Source: Aquaspirillum sp. LM1
GTDB taxonomy: Bacteria > Pseudomonadota > Gammaproteobacteria > Burkholderiales > Aquaspirillaceae
Assembly (NCBI RefSeq): GCF_002002905.1
Contig: NZ_CP019509.1
Span: 434,001 to 498,000, forward strand
Direction of reading: 5' to 3'
Length of the DNA stretch: 64,000 nt
Position numbers and translations under genes: made by a program. The notes beneath the pieces were generated by a model. It had not been told where the DNA came from, ran no database searches, and saw only the letters and a list, made by a program, of their open reading frames with translations. Below, piece after piece: positions 26,998 through 34,391 of the stretch. How positions within the stretch are numbered: the first letter of the stretch is position 1; each line of letters begins with the position of its first letter.

Positions 26998-27519
26998 TTA
27001 GCGCCGGCTGATTTCGCGTTGCAGGGCGGTGATGTTTTTTTCCCGCTCGGTCACCGCGTCACGCAGGCCGCGCAGCAGCGCCGAGTCTGGCTTGGCATGC
27101 TGTTCGGTTTCTTTCAGCATGCGCCGGGCGTTGCTCAGGGCTTTTTGTTCGTTATTCAGTTCTTCCTGCAGGATGCGCGCCCGGCCAGTGTCACGCTGGC
27201 GCTGGGTGGCGCTGTCGATCACCGGGTAGCCGCCGGGGCTGGGTGGCGTGCTGCCGCGTGGATCCGGGCTGGCCTGGGGGCGGACGGTGATCCGTGAGGC
27301 ACCATCGCGATTTTGCAGCAGGGCCGATGGCGGGGTGTATGGATTGATCTGTACTGGCGGCAGGGTGCTGCGTTTGGCACCGGGCACCGGGATATTGGAG
27401 TAGGTGACATTGCCGTAGGCATCCACGTATTTGTAGATGGGGGCATTGGCCAGCGCCGGTCTGGCCAGGCAGGCCAGCAGCACGGTCAGCAGACGAAGGA
27501 CAAAGCGAAAGCCGGTCAT
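26998..27519 (-). CDS. Exported DUF4124 domain protein with C-terminal coiled coil
   Basis: A 173-residue periplasmic protein. A signal peptide (about 1-24, ending ALA) is followed by the DUF4124 motif IYKYVDAYGNVTYSNIP. Next come a Pro-rich linker (GSTPPSPGGYP) and a charged coiled coil (about 105-173). Function is unknown. Family members are common beside glnA in Betaproteobacteria. The ATG at 27519 is chosen because it places the signal peptide at the N-terminus. Confidence 0.83.
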   Translation of the reverse strand: MTGFRFVLRLLTVLLACLARPALANAPIYKYVDAYGNVTYSNIPVPGAKRSTLPPVQINPYTPPSALLQNRDGASRITVRPQASPDPRGSTPPSPGGYPVIDSATQRQRDTGRARILQEELNNEQKALSNARRMLKETEQHAKPDSALLRGLRDAVTEREKNITALQREISRR

Positions 27520-27621
27520 GTGCTCATGATACCCAGTTCCGGAGAAAAACAAAAAGCCAGGACACGCCGATGAGCTGGAATGGGGTGGTGTTGCTGGCAT
27601 TTTTCGGGCTGTGTGCACATG

Positions 27622-27659
27622 AAAAACCCCGCACGGTCAGCCGACCTTGCGGGGTTTTT
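27622..27659. terminator. Bidirectional-looking terminator after glnA
   Basis: AAAAACCCCGCA and TGCGGGGTTTTT form a perfect 12-bp stem around a 14-base loop. On the minus strand the run of Ts follows the stem, 36 bases after the glnA stop. Confidence 0.9.
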
Positions 27660-27694
27660 GCCATCATGCTTGCCTGCCAGCGGCAGGGCAGCAA

Positions 27695-29104
27695 TTACAG
27701 GCTGTAGTACATCTGGAATTCCACCGGGTGGGCGGTCATCCGGGTCTTGTTCACTTCGTCCATCTTCAGCTCGATGTAAGCGTCGATGAAGTCGTTGCTG
27801 AACACGCCGCCACGGGTCAGGAACTCGCGGTCTGCGTCCAGCGCAGCCAGGGCTTCTTCCAGGCTGGCACACACGGTCGGAATCAGCTTGTCTTCTTCCG
27901 GCGGCAGGTCGTACAGGTTCTTGTCAGCCGGGTCGCCCGGGTGGATCTTGTTCTGGATGCCGTCCAGACCAGCCATCATCAGTGCGGAGAAGCACAGGTA
28001 CGGGTTGGCCAGCGGATCCGGGAAGCGGGTTTCGATACGACGGCCCTTGTCGGATGCCACATGCGGGATGCGGATCGAGGCGGAACGGTTCTTGGCCGAG
28101 TAAGCCAGTTTCACCGGGGCTTCGTAATGCGGCACCAGGCGCTTGTACGAGTTGGTGCCCGGGTTGGTGATGGCGTTCAGCGCCTTGGCGTGCTTGATGA
28201 TGCCGCCAATGTAGTACAGCGCGGTTTCCGACAGGCCGGCGTAAGCGGTGCCAGCGAACAGGTTCTTGCCGTCTTTCCAGATGGACTGGTGAACGTGCAT
28301 GCCCGAACCGTTGTCGCCAACGATCGGCTTCGGCATGAAGGTGGCGGTCTTGCCGTACTGGTGAGCCACGTTCTGCACCACGTACTTCAGGGTTTGCGTC
28401 CAGTCAGCACGCTCCACCAGGGTGGAGAACTTGGTGCCGATTTCGCACTGGCCGGCGGTAGCCACTTCGTGGTGGAACACTTCAACCGGGATACCCAGTT
28501 CTTCCAGCACCAGCACCATTTGGGCGCGGATGTCGTGCAGGCTGTCAACCGGCGGAACCGGGAAGTAGCCGCCCTTCACGCCCGGACGGTGGCCGGTGTT
28601 GCCGTTTTCATATTTCTTGGCAGAAGACCAGGCACCTTCTTCGGATTCGATTTCCACAAAGCAGCCAGACATGTCGGCGCCAAAGCGGATGCTGTCGAAA
28701 ATGAAGAATTCCGGTTCCGGACCAAAGAAGGCGGTGTCGCCCAGGCCGGAGGCTTTCAGGTAGGCTTCAGCGCGCTTGGCGATGGAGCGCGGGTCACGGT
28801 CGTAGCCCTTGCCGTCGGACGGTTCGATCACGTCGCAGGTCATGAACACGGTCGGCTCGTCAAAGAACGGGTCGAGGTTGGCGGTGTTGGCATCCGGGGC
28901 CAGCAGCATGTCGGAAGCCTGAATGCCCTTCCAGCCAGCGATGGAGGAACCATCAAATGCGTGGCCATTTTCGAACCATTCTTCGTCCACCACATGGGAC
29001 GGCACGGTGACGTGCTGTTCTTTGCCACGGGTATCGGTGAAACGCAGGTCAACAAACTTGACGCCGTTGTCCTTGATCATTTTCAAAACGTCAGCAACCG
29101 CCAT
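27695..29104 (-). CDS. glnA: Glutamine synthetase type I
   Basis: A 469-residue GSI-beta enzyme that makes glutamine from glutamate and ammonia. It shows [15 protein letters not shown], the metal/substrate motifs [12 protein letters not shown] and [10 protein letters not shown], and the adenylylation Tyr in NLYDLPPEE (about residue 397). Regulation by GlnE is therefore expected. GGAGAG precedes the ATG at 29104. Upstream are a sigma-54 promoter and NtrC-like sites. ntrB and ntrC lie about 1 kb beyond its 3' end. Confidence 0.97.
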   Translation of the reverse strand: MAVADVLKMIKDNGVKFVDLRFTDTRGKEQHVTVPSHVVDEEWFENGHAFDGSSIAGWKGIQASDMLLAPDANTANLDPFFDEPTVFMTCDVIEPSDGKGYDRDPRSIAKRAEAYLKASGLGDTAFFGPEPEFFIFDSIRFGADMSGCFVEIESEEGAWSSAKKYENGNTGHRPGVKGGYFPVPPVDSLHDIRAQMVLVLEELGIPVEVFHHEVATAGQCEIGTKFSTLVERADWTQTLKYVVQNVAHQYGKTATFMPKPIVGDNGSGMHVHQSIWKDGKNLFAGTAYAGLSETALYYIGGIIKHAKALNAITNPGTNSYKRLVPHYEAPVKLAYSAKNRSASIRIPHVASDKGRRIETRFPDPLANPYLCFSALMMAGLDGIQNKIHPGDPADKNLYDLPPEEDKLIPTVCASLEEALAALDADREFLTRGGVFSNDFIDAYIELKMDEVNKTRMTAHPVEFQMYYSL

Positions 29105-29184
29105 AATTCTCTCCATGAAGACGTGTGAGCGTAAATCTGGTTTTATCCATGTCTGGATCGTGCCAGACAAGTCGCAGTGAGGAT

Positions 29185-29200
29185 AGCAGAAAACATGCCA
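29185..29200 (-). promoter_or_regulatory. Sigma-54 promoter of glnA
   Basis: TGGCATGTTTTCTGCT on the minus strand has GG and GC dinucleotides exactly 10 bases apart, as in the -24/-12 consensus TGGCAC-N5-TTGCA. Two positions deviate. Transcription would start near 29174, about 70 bases before the glnA ATG. Confidence 0.65.
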
Positions 29201-29263
29201 TGTATAGATGCGCGACACAGACATTCTGCCATAAGGCTTTAAGTAGCGTCATATTTGTGTTTC

Positions 29264-29280
29264 TGCACCAAAACGGTGCG
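29264..29280. promoter_or_regulatory. NtrC binding site upstream of glnA
   Basis: TGCACC-AAAAC-GGTGCG is a near-perfect match to the NtrC dyad TGCACC-N5-GGTGCA. Its centre lies about 98 bases upstream of the predicted sigma-54 start, a usual distance for NtrC enhancers. Confidence 0.7.
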
Positions 29281-29324
29281 TTTTGTGGGTTTGTGCTTCA
29301 TATTGGCGCAATGTACCTTGCCTT

Positions 29325-29341
29325 CGCACCATGTTTTGGCG
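29325..29341. promoter_or_regulatory. Possible second NtrC site
   Basis: CGCACC-ATGTT-TTGGCG has one good NtrC half-site and one poor half. It is centred about 159 bases from the predicted start and would act cooperatively with the strong site. Confidence 0.35.
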
Positions 29342-29438
29342 TAGCCGGGGGGCGCAGGCTTTGACATAATCATTGCCATTGTCTGAAACCCGACGCTTTG
29401 CCACCTGCCAGGGCAGGTGGCCCCACTTGGAGAAAGCC

Positions 29439-29891
29439 ATGACGACTATCGCTGATGTGCTGCAGCGCGCCCAGCAGCGGACGCAGACTGCCCAGCTGCC
29501 GTATGCTGGCGCGCTGACCCCGGAAGAAGCCTTCGTTCTGTTGCAGCAGTTGCCCGGTGCCGTGCTGGTGGATGTGCGCACCCAGGCAGAATGGACATTC
29601 GTCGGCGGCGTGGCCAATGCGGTGCAGATCGAATGGAAAAGCTTTCCCGGCATGCAGCCCAACCCGGCCTTTCTGGCCCAACTGCAGGCGCAGGTGCCCG
29701 CACAGGCGCATGTGCTGTTTCTGTGCCGCTCTGGCGCACGCTCGCACGATGCTGCCGTGGCCGCCACGGCAGCCGGATTCAGCCACTGTTACAATATTCT
29801 CGAAGGCTTCGAGGGCGACCGCGACGCCGATGGCCAGCGGGGCCGGCTCAATGGCTGGCAAGCCGCCGGGCTGCCATGGAACCAGGGTTGA
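29439..29891 (+). CDS. Rhodanese-like sulfurtransferase
   Basis: A 150-residue single-domain rhodanese. The core has GAVLVDVRTQAEW and the active-site loop LCRSGARSHDAA with the sulfur-carrying Cys. It probably transfers sulfane sulfur to an unknown acceptor. GGAG precedes the ATG at 29439. The gene is divergent from glnA and shares the regulatory gap. aroE follows after 51 bases. Confidence 0.88.
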   Translation: MTTIADVLQRAQQRTQTAQLPYAGALTPEEAFVLLQQLPGAVLVDVRTQAEWTFVGGVANAVQIEWKSFPGMQPNPAFLAQLQAQVPAQAHVLFLCRSGARSHDAAVAATAAGFSHCYNILEGFEGDRDADGQRGRLNGWQAAGLPWNQG

Positions 29892-29942
29892 GGCTATGAT
29901 CTCCCCTTCTGTTTTTTTACCTACCTGTTGAAGTGCGCCATC

Positions 29943-30764
29943 ATGACTGACCAATATGCCGTCATCGGCAACCCCATCTCCCATAGCCAGTCGCCGCTGA
30001 TTCACAGTGAATTTGCCAAGCAGACCGGCCAGAACCTGGCTTACGACCGCCTGTACGCGCCGCTGGACGGGTTTGACCGCGTGGCCAACGACTTTGTCGG
30101 TCAGGGGGGCAAGGGGTTGAACATCACCCTGCCATTCAAGGGCGACGCTTTCCGCCTGGCCAACCAGCTGACTTTCCGCGCCAGCGTGTCCGAAGCGGTG
30201 AACACCCTGACCTTCAAGGACGGCGTGGTGTACGGTGACAACACCGATGGCGTAGGCCTGGTGCGCGACATCGTGGAAAACCTGGACATGCCCATTGCCG
30301 GCAAGCGCGTGCTGGTGCTGGGCGCTGGCGGTGCGGTGCGTGGTGTGCTGCTGCCGCTGCTGGAAGAAAAACCGCTGCGCCTGACCGTGGCCAACCGCAC
30401 GGTAGAAAAAGCCCAGGCGCTGGCAGCCCAGTTTGCCCCATATGGCACCGTGGATGGCGTGGGCTATCCCGAACTGGCCGGTGAGCAGTTCGACATCATC
30501 ATCAATGGCACCTCGACCAGCCTTCACGACGAACTGCCGCCGATTCCGCATGGTGTGTTTGCCCCGGATGCACTGGCCTACGACATGGTGTACAGCGCCG
30601 GCCTGACCCCGTTCCTCAAGCGTGGCCAGCAGGAAAAAGCCGCTGTGCTGGCCGACGGCCTGGGCATGCTGGTGGAACAGGCGGCTGAATCGTTCTTCAT
30701 CTGGCGCGGCGTCAAGCCGGAAACCCGCCGGGTGATGGGCATTCTGCGCGAGGTGCTGAGTTGA
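29943..30764 (+). CDS. aroE: Shikimate dehydrogenase
   Basis: A 273-residue NADPH enzyme that reduces 3-dehydroshikimate. The N-terminus YAVIGNPISHSQSP binds shikimate. The catalytic Lys is K66 in NITLPFK, its partner Asp is in NTDGVGL, and the nucleotide motif is LGAGGAVRGVL. The ATG at 29943 directly precedes the conserved start. It overlaps mtgA by four bases. Confidence 0.95.
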   Translation: MTDQYAVIGNPISHSQSPLIHSEFAKQTGQNLAYDRLYAPLDGFDRVANDFVGQGGKGLNITLPFKGDAFRLANQLTFRASVSEAVNTLTFKDGVVYGDNTDGVGLVRDIVENLDMPIAGKRVLVLGAGGAVRGVLLPLLEEKPLRLTVANRTVEKAQALAAQFAPYGTVDGVGYPELAGEQFDIIINGTSTSLHDELPPIPHGVFAPDALAYDMVYSAGLTPFLKRGQQEKAAVLADGLGMLVEQAAESFFIWRGVKPETRRVMGILREVLS

Positions 30765-31453
30765 CATGGCGGCGGCTGGGGCAGTTTGCCCTGGCCCTGC
30801 TCGGGCTGATTCTGCTTTACCAGCTGTGGATGCTGGGCTGGATTGTCTACTGGCAATGGAATAACCCGTCGATGACGGCATTCATGTCCGAACAGCAGGC
30901 GCGGCTGGAAAGCGAAACCGGCGAGGCGGTGCTGCAGCATCAGTGGGTGGCCTACGAGGCCATTTCACCGCAGCTCAAGCGTGCGCTGGTGGCCAGCGAG
31001 GATGCCAAGTTTCTTGAGCACGAGGGATTTGACTGGGAAGGCATTCAGGCCGCCTGGGAAAAAAATCTGGCCAAGGGGCGCATTGTCGCCGGCGGCTCGA
31101 CCATCAGCCAGCAGCTGGCGAAAAACCTGTTCCTGTCCTCGCAACGCACCCCGTGGCGCAAGGGACAGGAAGCCGTGGTCACCGTGATGCTGGAAGCGGT
31201 GATGGACAAGCGGCGCATTTTCGAGATTTATCTGAACGTGATCGAATGGGGCGATGGCATTTTTGGTGCCGAAGCGGCTGCCCGCCATTACTTTCGCACC
31301 AGCGCCGCGCGCCTGTCTGCACCACAGGCGGCCCGGCTGGCGGCGATGGTGCCCAATCCGCGCTATTACGACCATCACCCCAACGACCGTCGTCTGGCAC
31401 GCAAGGCGGCGATTATTGTCCGGCGGATGGCGTATGCCGATGTGCCACGGTAG
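30761..31453 (+). CDS. mtgA: Monofunctional biosynthetic peptidoglycan transglycosylase
   Basis: A 230-residue inner-membrane enzyme that polymerises lipid II glycan. It has an N-terminal helix (about 7-31) and then the GT51 domain with the catalytic Glu in ASEDAKFLEHEGFD, GGSTISQQLAKNLF, and KRRIFEIYLNVIEWG. The start is a TTG that overlaps the aroE stop (TTGA). No ATG precedes the membrane helix in this frame, so the TTG is the best choice. Confidence 0.92.
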   Translation: MTWRRLGQFALALLGLILLYQLWMLGWIVYWQWNNPSMTAFMSEQQARLESETGEAVLQHQWVAYEAISPQLKRALVASEDAKFLEHEGFDWEGIQAAWEKNLAKGRIVAGGSTISQQLAKNLFLSSQRTPWRKGQEAVVTVMLEAVMDKRRIFEIYLNVIEWGDGIFGAEAAARHYFRTSAARLSAPQAARLAAMVPNPRYYDHHPNDRRLARKAAIIVRRMAYADVPR

Positions 31454-31545
31454 CGCACGCCATTTGAATGCGACGTGCCACCCGCCCCGACCTTGAAGGG
31501 CGGTTCACCTTGCCAGGCCGGCACCATCGGCCAATCCAGGCTGGT

Positions 31546-31573
31546 TTGGTCATGGGCGATGATCTGCTAAAAT
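31546..31573 (+). promoter_or_regulatory. Sigma-70 promoter before smpB
   Basis: TTGGTC and TAAAAT are separated by 16 bases, and the TAAAAT lies 24 bases before the smpB ATG. Four of six -35 and five of six -10 bases match consensus. The leader would be very short. Confidence 0.55.
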
Positions 31574-31597
31574 ACTTGATTCACTCACGGGGGCGTC

Positions 31598-32047
31598 ATG
31601 AGCATCATCCAGAACAAAAAAGCCTACCACGACTTCTTCATCGAAGAGAAATTTGAAGCCGGCATGGTGCTGGAAGGCTGGGAAGTCAAATCCATCCGCG
31701 CCGGGCGTGTGCAGCTGAAAGAATCCTATGTGATCGTCAAGCAAGGTGCCATCTGGCTGATTGGCTGCCATATCTCGCCGCTGCCGACCGCCTCCACCCA
31801 CGTTCACCCCGACCCAACCCGCATCCGCAAGCTGCTGCTCAAGGCCAATCAGGTCGAAAAACTGATTGGCAAGGTTGAACGCTCCGGTTACACCCTGGCC
31901 GCACTGGACCTGCATTACCGCAACGGCTGGGTCAAGCTGGAAATGGGCCTGGCCAAGGGCAAAAAGCAGCACGACAAACGCGAAACCGAAAAAAACCGCG
32001 AGTGGGAGCGGGAAAAACAACGCCTGATGAAACACAACGTGCGGTAA
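31598..32047 (+). CDS. smpB: SsrA-binding protein SmpB
   Basis: A 149-residue tmRNA partner in ribosome rescue. [28 protein letters not shown] is split across the usual N-terminal motif ([19 protein letters not shown]), and the basic tail [19 protein letters not shown] is conserved. The tmRNA gene itself is not in the window. A small membrane protein gene follows after four bases. Confidence 0.97.
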   Translation: MSIIQNKKAYHDFFIEEKFEAGMVLEGWEVKSIRAGRVQLKESYVIVKQGAIWLIGCHISPLPTASTHVHPDPTRIRKLLLKANQVEKLIGKVERSGYTLAALDLHYRNGWVKLEMGLAKGKKQHDKRETEKNREWEREKQRLMKHNVR

Positions 32048-32051
32048 CGCC

Positions 32052-32384
32052 ATGCAACGCAGCGCAACCTTTCCGATTCTGCTGATTACCCTGGGGGTGC
32101 TGTGGTTCCTGCACAGCACCGAACTGCTGCCCAATACCCGCAGCCTGCTGGCGCTGGGCCTGGCTTGCGCCGGGCTGGTGCTGCTGCTGCTGGATGGCCT
32201 GAACAAATCCACCCTGGTGGCCACGCCCATGCTTGGCTTTGCCGCCCTGGCCGTATACGGCCTGGACCGCTTTGGCCTGCCCTTCAGCGTGTGGGCCTCA
32301 TGCGGCATGGTGCTGCTGGGCCTGCTGCTGCTGGGGGCGCGCAGCCCCAGCGTGCCGGAGCGCCGCCGCCGCGCCCCCGATTAA
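32052..32384 (+). CDS. Small membrane protein, LiaI/LiaF-like transmembrane region
   Basis: A 110-residue hydrophobic protein with about four membrane helices. It resembles the DUF5668/LiaF-TM type (PILLITLGVLWFLHSTELLP). The C-terminus is short and basic (ERRRRAPD). Function is unknown. It is probably co-transcribed with smpB and guaA, being four bases after smpB and 48 before guaA. Confidence 0.72.
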   Translation: MQRSATFPILLITLGVLWFLHSTELLPNTRSLLALGLACAGLVLLLLDGLNKSTLVATPMLGFAALAVYGLDRFGLPFSVWASCGMVLLGLLLLGARSPSVPERRRRAPD

Positions 32385-32432
32385 CCCCGACTGAACTGGC
32401 CGCGCACCCGCCGGCCCCCCTGAAAGAGCTCC

Positions 32433-34010
32433 ATGGACAAAATCCTCATTCTCGACTTTGGCTCGCAAGTGGCGCAGCTGATTGCCCGCCGCGTGCGCGA
32501 GGCGCATGTCTATTGCGAACTGCACCCCTACGACATGTCCATCGACGCCATCCGCGCCTTCAACCCCAAGGCAATCATCCTCTCGGGCGGCCCCAACTCG
32601 GTGTACGAATCCGACTACCAGGCCGACCCGGCGCTGTTTAGCCTGGGCGTGCCGGTGCTGGGCATCTGCTACGGCATGCAGTGGATGGCGCAAACCCTGG
32701 GCGGCAAGGTGGAATCCGGCGACACCCGCGAATTCGGCTACGCCGAAATCCGCGCCCGTGGCCACTCCAAGCTGTTCAACGGCCTGCAAGACCGCAGCAA
32801 CGCCGAAGGGCATGGCCTGCTGGATGTGTGGATGAGCCATGGCGACAAAGTTACCGCCCTGCCGGAAGGCTTTACCCTGATTGCCGAAACCCCGTCCTGC
32901 CCGATTGCCGCCATGGCCGACGAGGCGCGCGGTTTTTACGCCGTGCAGTTCCACCCGGAAGTGACCCACACCAAGCGCGGCACCGACATCCTGCACCGCT
33001 TTGTGCTGACCATCGCCGGCGCCGCGCCGTCGTGGACCATGCCCAACTACATCGACGAAGCGGTGAAAAAAATCCGTGAACAAGTCGGCGACGAAGAAGT
33101 GATTCTTGGCTTGTCTGGCGGCGTGGACAGCTCGGTGGCCGCCGCGCTGATTCACCGCGCCATCGGCGAGCAGCTCACCTGCGTGTTTGTCGATCACGGC
33201 CTGCTGCGCCTGAACGAAGGCCAGATGGTGATGGACATGTTCGCCCGCAACCTGGGCGTGAAAGTGGTGCACGTCGATGCCAGCGTGGAATTCATGGGCA
33301 AGCTGGCCGGCGAAACCGACCCGGAGAAAAAGCGCAAGATCATCGGTGCCGAATTCGTTGAAGTGTTCCAGGCCGAATCGAAAAAGCTGACCAACGCCAA
33401 ATGGCTGGCGCAAGGCACCATTTACCCGGACGTGATCGAATCCGCTGGTGCCAAAACCAAAAAAGCCCACACCATCAAGAGCCACCACAATGTGGGCGGC
33501 CTGCCGGAAACGCTGAACCTGAAACTGCTGGAGCCGCTGCGCGAGCTGTTCAAGGACGAAGTGCGCGAGCTGGGCGTGGCGCTGGGCCTGCCGCACGAAA
33601 TGGTCTACCGCCACCCCTTCCCCGGCCCCGGCCTGGGCGTGCGCATCCTCGGCGAAGTGAAGGCCGAATACGCCAGCCTGCTGCAACGCGCCGACGCAAT
33701 CTTTATCGAAGAACTGCGCAACACCATCGACGAAGCCAGCGGCAAGAGTTGGTACGACCTCACCAGCCAGGCGTTTGCCGTGTTCCTGCCGGTGAAATCG
33801 GTGGGCGTGATGGGCGATGGCCGCACCTACGAATGGGTGGTGGCGCTGCGCGCCGTGGTCACCAGCGACTTCATGACCGCCCACTGGGCCGAACTGCCCT
33901 ATAGCCTCCTGGGCCGCACCTCCAACCGGATTATCAATGAAGTGCGCGGGATTAATCGTGTGGTGTACGACGTGTCGGGCAAGCCGCCGGCGACGATTGA
34001 GTGGGAGTGA
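32433..34010 (+). CDS. guaA: GMP synthase (glutamine-hydrolysing)
   Basis: A 525-residue enzyme that aminates XMP. The N-terminal class I amidotransferase has the nucleophile C79 in GICYGMQW and FHPEVTH with the His-Glu pair. The PP-loop ATPase has [13 protein letters not shown], and the C-terminal dimerisation domain ends PPATIEWE. The gene is complete. A MITE separates it from the only good terminator downstream. Confidence 0.97.
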   Translation: MDKILILDFGSQVAQLIARRVREAHVYCELHPYDMSIDAIRAFNPKAIILSGGPNSVYESDYQADPALFSLGVPVLGICYGMQWMAQTLGGKVESGDTREFGYAEIRARGHSKLFNGLQDRSNAEGHGLLDVWMSHGDKVTALPEGFTLIAETPSCPIAAMADEARGFYAVQFHPEVTHTKRGTDILHRFVLTIAGAAPSWTMPNYIDEAVKKIREQVGDEEVILGLSGGVDSSVAAALIHRAIGEQLTCVFVDHGLLRLNEGQMVMDMFARNLGVKVVHVDASVEFMGKLAGETDPEKKRKIIGAEFVEVFQAESKKLTNAKWLAQGTIYPDVIESAGAKTKKAHTIKSHHNVGGLPETLNLKLLEPLRELFKDEVRELGVALGLPHEMVYRHPFPGPGLGVRILGEVKAEYASLLQRADAIFIEELRNTIDEASGKSWYDLTSQAFAVFLPVKSVGVMGDGRTYEWVVALRAVVTSDFMTAHWAELPYSLLGRTSNRIINEVRGINRVVYDVSGKPPATIEWE

Positions 34011-34056
34011 GAGAGTCAGTTTTTGCTGCGCCGCCGGTTAAGTGGCGCAGCCGTGC

Positions 34057-34171
34057 TAGGGATACGCTGAAAAAATCGTCATTCCCGCGAAGGCGGGAAT
34101 CCAGGGTGTTGATTTTGCTGGATTTTGCTTTTGGCAAAACCGATTTTTCTGAATAAATCAGCGTGTCCCTA
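34057..34171 (-). mobile_element. MITE-like element, family 1, copy B (TA-flanked)
   Basis: A 115-base element, TA-GGGATACGCTGA at one end and TCAGCGTGTCCC-TA at the other. The 12-base ends differ at one position. The TA at each edge suits a TA target duplication as made by IS630/Tc1-type transposases. The interior matches copies A and C in inverted orientation and carries the CGTCATTCCCGCGAAGGCGG palindrome. No transposase is encoded; mobility would need one elsewhere. Confidence 0.85.
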
Positions 34172-34174
34172 GCT

Positions 34175-34204
34175 GATAAAGCCCGCGATACTGCGGGCTT
34201 TATC
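34175..34204 (+). terminator. Terminator of guaA, displaced by the MITE
   Basis: GATAAAGCCCGC and GCGGGCTTTATC form a 12-bp stem with a 6-base loop, four bases after the MITE. It is the likely guaA terminator, now 165 bases from the stop codon. A second shorter dyad (GCTGCGCC/GGCGCAGC, 34025-34051) lies right after guaA. Confidence 0.75.
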
Positions 34205-34243
34205 TTGCTTTGGCGACAGCGGAGGACGGTCTCGATCAAATAA

Positions 34244-34346
34244 GAGCCGCTCACAAAACTCAGCGCAGCGATTCTGGCTTGCAGAGACAGTACGAGACGT
34301 ACGGCAAAGTCGTGCAACCACGCCTGGAGGGTTTGGTCAGCCGCTT
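34244..34346. repeat. Long-hairpin element, family 2, copy B
   Basis: About 103 bases, GAGCCGCTCACAAAACTCAG to GGTTTGGTCAGCCGCTT, with the same ordered pairing blocks as copies at 24077 and 60015 but more decayed. It lies between the guaA terminator and the helicase gene that opens the accessory island. Confidence 0.65.
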
Positions 34347-34391
34347 TAACCAGCCGTCTGCACATCCACATTTCTTCCATATCCTAATACC

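Noticed and set aside
27647-29128. Open frame of about 490 codons on the plus strand
   Set aside because: Antisense shadow of glnA.
29150-29172. TGGCACG element as the sigma-54 promoter of glnA
   Set aside because: The -24 half is perfect but there is no GC at the required distance (AC instead); the element at 29185-29200 has both with correct spacing.
32298-33884. Open frame of about 528 codons on the minus strand
   Set aside because: Antisense shadow of guaA.
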